Part shown: piece after piece, positions 5,501-8,041 of the stretch | Layout: every line of letters begins with the position of its first letter | How positions within the stretch are numbered: the stretch's first letter is position 1 | Assembly: GCA_964454295.1 (NCBI GenBank) | Contig: CAYVTV010000198.1 | Span: 1-8,041 of the forward strand | DNA: 8,041 nt | Origin: CAYVTV01 sp964454295 | Lineage (GTDB): Bacteria; Bacteroidota; Bacteroidia; Bacteroidales; GCA-2748055 | Direction: 5' to 3' | The notes under the pieces: generated by a model | What the model saw: the letters and a program-made list of their open reading frames with translations, nothing else | Databases searched by the model: none | Told to the model about the DNA's origin: nothing | Translations under genes and position numbers: made by a program

Positions 5501-6649
5501 ATGGCAGACAAAAGACACAGGTACAATTTCCCTACCCGCATTGAATACGGGCCGGGAGCAATGAAAGATCTCCCTGCTATTATTAAGAGCGCAGGACTGA
5601 AAAAAGGACTTATAGTAACCGATGGCGGAATTGAAAAAGTCGGCACAGCTCAGCTGCTAAGAGATTATTTTAAAGCCACAGGTTTAGATACCGCGACGTA
5701 TAGTGGCGTAAAATCCAATCCTACGGATGATAACGTACTGGAAGGAGCTGAGGTTTATAAAAAATCAAATTGTGATTTTGTTGTTGGCCTCGGGGGAGGA
5801 TCTCCCATCGACGCAGGAAAAGCCATCAAAGTTATGGCCACACATCCCGGTCCCCTTGAGAAATACGATGATATGAAGGGAGGGGATAAATATATCGAAA
5901 ATAATATGCCTCCTTTTTATGCTATCCCTACTACTGCAGGAACTGGCAGCGAGGTGGGACGAAGCAGCGTAATAACCATAAAGTCAACCAACAAGAAAAC
6001 TATCATCTTCTCTCCCTTTATGATGCCTGATATTGCAGTGCTCGATCCGGAGATCACCGTTTCCCTTCCTCCAAAACTCACAGCCTCTACCGGCGTTGAT
6101 GCTTTCGTTCACAACCTGGAAGCATGGGTGATTGATTCATATCACCCTCTTGCCGACGGTATAGCAAAAGAAGCGATGGCCATGTGCGTAAGGAATCTGG
6201 CAACAGCAGTAAACAACGGTGCCGACATTAAGGCCCGCGGGGAAATGCTTATGGCATCTGCAATGGGAGCTACCGCTTTTCAGAAGGGCTTAGGGCTGAA
6301 TCACTCTATAGCCCATGCTCTCGGCGTTTATTACGACATGCACCACGGCCTCGCCAACGCACTTGTTCTTCCCGAAATAATGAAATATAACCTGGCTGTA
6401 CCTTCTGCCAAACAAAAATATGCTGCCCTTGGAAGTATTTTTAATACTTCACAAAATGCTGAAGCAGTTATTGAAGCCATCGAAAAGTGGCTTAATTCCA
6501 TTGGTATGCTGTTTAAACTTTCAGACCTTGGAATAGGTAATGAAAAATTTGAGGAAATTGAAACATACGCGCTGGAAGACCCCTGCTGCCCATCCAATCC
6601 AAGAAAGGTGGAAAAAGGTGATGTTATCTCTATTTTAAAAAAGCTATAA
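5501..6649 (+). CDS. Iron-containing (group III) alcohol dehydrogenase
   Basis: A 382-aa NAD(P)-dependent, metal-activated alcohol dehydrogenase of the FucO/AdhB type, interconverting an alcohol and its aldehyde in the cytoplasm. The N-terminal dinucleotide-binding half carries G-G-G-S-P-I-D at 98-104 and the conserved P-T-T-A-G-T-G-S-E at 143-151. The C-terminal helical half supplies the metal ligands Asp200, His204, His268 and His282, with His272 at the position near the active site in FucO (N-H-S-I-A-H, then H-H-G). The full ligand set and length match the family. The ATG at 5501 is preferred: an in-frame TTG at 5444 would add 19 residues encoded by the palindromic repeat, which have no family counterpart. 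The gene lies 132 nt after the ALDH, whose product may act on the aldehyde made here. The HAD gene follows after 9 nt. Substrate is unknown. Confidence 0.93.
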   Translation: MADKRHRYNFPTRIEYGPGAMKDLPAIIKSAGLKKGLIVTDGGIEKVGTAQLLRDYFKATGLDTATYSGVKSNPTDDNVLEGAEVYKKSNCDFVVGLGGGSPIDAGKAIKVMATHPGPLEKYDDMKGGDKYIENNMPPFYAIPTTAGTGSEVGRSSVITIKSTNKKTIIFSPFMMPDIAVLDPEITVSLPPKLTASTGVDAFVHNLEAWVIDSYHPLADGIAKEAMAMCVRNLATAVNNGADIKARGEMLMASAMGATAFQKGLGLNHSIAHALGVYYDMHHGLANALVLPEIMKYNLAVPSAKQKYAALGSIFNTSQNAEAVIEAIEKWLNSIGMLFKLSDLGIGNEKFEEIETYALEDPCCPSNPRKVEKGDVISILKKL

Positions 6650-6658
6650 TACAGAGTG

Positions 6659-7408
6659 ATGATTAAAGCAATAACTTTTGATCTGTGGGACACCGTATTT
6701 ATTGATGAATCAGACGAACCCAAACGCAAAGCCGCCGGAAGACTACCCAAAAAGGAGGAGCGAAGATATCTGGTACATAACTGTGCCGGGAAATATAAGG
6801 ACATCTCCCCTGAACTGGTGAACTATATATACAACACCGTTGATGCTGCCTATAAAAAAGTATGGAAAGACCAGCATGTTACATGGACAGTTACTGAACG
6901 GCTGGGAATTATCTTCAAAGGGATTGGGGTTGAACTGCCCCCTGATGAAATGATAGAAATCGTGCGGCTACATGAAGAAATGGAACTGGAATTCCGTCCG
7001 GATTTTATTCCGGGAGTAGGTGACGCGCTTAAAGAACTTCACGGTAAATATAAACTCGGAGTCATTTCCGATACCATTTTCAGCCCGGGAAGAGTGCTCA
7101 GGCAATTACTCGACGGAGAAGGACTGTTGCAATATTTTGACCACTTTGTTTTTTCAGATGAGATCGGACGCGCTAAACCCGAACCGATTGTGTTTGAATC
7201 TGCCTGTACCAACCTCCGTGTAAAACCCCATGAACTCGCACATGTAGGTGACAGGGAAAGTAATGATATAGCCGGACCAAAGAAATTCGGGATGAAGGCT
7301 ATACTCTGTACAGCTTCTGTTGACAGGGGAAGCGACAAAACACAGGCTGATGCAATTTTTAAAGAATACAGGGAATTGCCACAAATAATTGAATTACTAA
7401 ATAAATGA
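6659..7408 (+). CDS. HAD-superfamily hydrolase
   Basis: A 249-aa cytoplasmic HAD-like hydrolase. Motif I is F-D-L-W-D-T at 7-12 with nucleophile Asp8. The residue two positions on, Asp in most HAD phosphatases, is Trp10, so the usual acid/base aspartate is absent, as in L-2-haloacid dehalogenase-type proteins (which have Tyr there). Motif II is Ser137 in V-I-S-D-T, motif III is Lys173 in G-R-A-K-P, and motif IV is G-D-R-E-S-N-D at 197-203 with Asp198 and Asp203. An alpha-helical cap occupies roughly 15-115, including a basic patch (K-K-E-E-R-R, 31-36). Phosphatase, dehalogenase or another C-X hydrolase activity are all possible. The start is ATG 6659; GTG 6656, one codon earlier, is an alternative. 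It lies 9 nt after the Fe-ADH stop and 9 nt before the amidotransferase, so operon membership is likely. Confidence 0.88.
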   Translation: MIKAITFDLWDTVFIDESDEPKRKAAGRLPKKEERRYLVHNCAGKYKDISPELVNYIYNTVDAAYKKVWKDQHVTWTVTERLGIIFKGIGVELPPDEMIEIVRLHEEMELEFRPDFIPGVGDALKELHGKYKLGVISDTIFSPGRVLRQLLDGEGLLQYFDHFVFSDEIGRAKPEPIVFESACTNLRVKPHELAHVGDRESNDIAGPKKFGMKAILCTASVDRGSDKTQADAIFKEYRELPQIIELLNK

Positions 7409-7417
7409 AATTAATCT

Positions 7418-8041
7418 ATGAAGAAGGATTTTCGCTTTTTAATTATTGACGGTTACCCTAAACCCAGCAGGGACCAGTTTATTGAATGCGGCGTGAGCCT
7501 GGCAGGAGAGTTATACGCCCTGCTTCTATTAAGACATATGCCCGATGCACAGTACGATATTATTTACTCAAGCGATCCCGGAGCAGTACTTCCAGAAAGA
7601 GAAGAACTTAAGAACTGGAATGCCATTATCTGGCCCGGTTGTAATCTGACCGTATATCACACTCATGATGAAAGAGTCACCAAACTGGTTAAGCTGGCAA
7701 AAAACGGATACCTGGCAGGGCTCCCACAGTTTGGAAGCTGCTGGGCAGCCCAGATCGCTGTTTATGCAGCCGGAGGTGAAGTACAGCCCAATCCCAAAGG
7801 AAGGGAAATGGGAGTTGCCAGGAAAGTTTTTCTTACCGGGGAAGGAAAGAACCATCCCATGATGGAAGGAAAACCACCTGTATTCGACGGATTTATCAGT
7901 CATGATGACATGATAACCAAACTGCCACAGGGAGGGGTATGGCTTGCATCCAACGATTTTACTATGGTTCAGGCCGTGGAGGTGAAGCATGAAAACGGCA
8001 CCTTCTGGGCAACACAATATCACCCTGAATATAATCTTTAT
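7418..8041 (+). CDS. Class I glutamine amidotransferase-like protein, 3' end missing
   Basis: An open frame from ATG 7418 to the window edge, 208 codons without a stop. It is a class I (triad) GATase-fold protein. The nucleophile elbow G-S-C-W-A-A-Q at 106-112 places Cys108 as nucleophile, with Ala110 where the classical G-x-C-x-G-x-Q motif has Gly. The triad is completed by Y-H-P-E with His202 and Glu204. W-P-G-C-N at 72-76 is at the oxyanion-loop position. Stand-alone members of this fold resemble GMP-synthase glutaminase domains and include gamma-glutamyl hydrolases such as PuuD. No synthetase domain is fused within the visible part. Stand-alone relatives are about 230-260 aa, so some 30-50 residues are probably missing. 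The start is 9 nt after the HAD stop with no Shine-Dalgarno. With the preceding genes it suggests removal of a gamma-glutamyl or amide group from an intermediate. Confidence 0.87.
   Translation, partial: MKKDFRFLIIDGYPKPSRDQFIECGVSLAGELYALLLLRHMPDAQYDIIYSSDPGAVLPEREELKNWNAIIWPGCNLTVYHTHDERVTKLVKLAKNGYLAGLPQFGSCWAAQIAVYAAGGEVQPNPKGREMGVARKVFLTGEGKNHPMMEGKPPVFDGFISHDDMITKLPQGGVWLASNDFTMVQAVEVKHENGTFWATQYHPEYNLY

Noticed and set aside
7568..8023. 151-codon minus-strand open frame
   Set aside because: It lies wholly antisense to the glutamine amidotransferase frame (7418-8041), which has a full catalytic triad.

Overview
The window looks like chromosomal DNA of a member of the Bacteroidota, probably an uncultured Bacteroidales-like lineage. 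This is inferred from moderate to low GC, coding starts preceded by A-rich stretches instead of Shine-Dalgarno sequences, gene families common in that phylum (Gfo/Idh/MocA oxidoreductase, secreted SMP-30-type lactonase, DUF2784-like membrane protein), intergenic palindromes built from CCTTTGTG-type words, and one candidate promoter close to the TTTG-N19-TAnnTTTG form. No rRNA, tRNA, CRISPR array, intact transposase or phage gene was found.

Layout. (1) 1-268 is a leader holding a palindromic repeat. (2) 269-2409 holds two convergent genes: a Gfo/Idh/MocA-family dehydrogenase (+) and an exported SMP-30/gluconolactonase-like beta-propeller (-). A 77-nt gap between them contains two weak terminator hairpins facing each other. 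(3) 2410-3025 is a non-coding island of four short tandem arrays: a 7-mer, a mixed 6/7-mer of 42 units, another 7-mer of 16 units and an 8-mer. The last one runs up to the start codon of a small three-helix membrane protein resembling DUF2784 (3026-3448). (4) 3449-3976 is a long AT-rich leader with two kinds of palindromic repeat, a G9 run and a duplicated 12-bp word. (5) 3977-8041 is a same-strand gene set: aldehyde dehydrogenase, iron-type alcohol dehydrogenase, HAD-superfamily hydrolase, and a class I glutamine amidotransferase that runs off the window end. The last three genes are 9 nt apart, so they are very probably one operon. The ALDH lies 132 nt upstream, separated by a hairpin-forming repeat.

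How the genes may work together. ALDH plus Fe-ADH points to alcohol/aldehyde/acid interconversion. Adding a class I GATase-like hydrolase recalls gamma-glutamylated amine catabolism (PuuC/PuuD logic), but the substrate cannot be read from the sequence. The Gfo/Idh/MocA and SMP-30 genes suggest sugar or sugar-acid metabolism, and they are separately transcribed.

The most unusual element is the 2466-3021 repeat island. Its 6/7-mer array behaves like a two-symbol string with a verifiable 76-bp internal duplication. I found no convincing new multi-gene defence or mobile system here.
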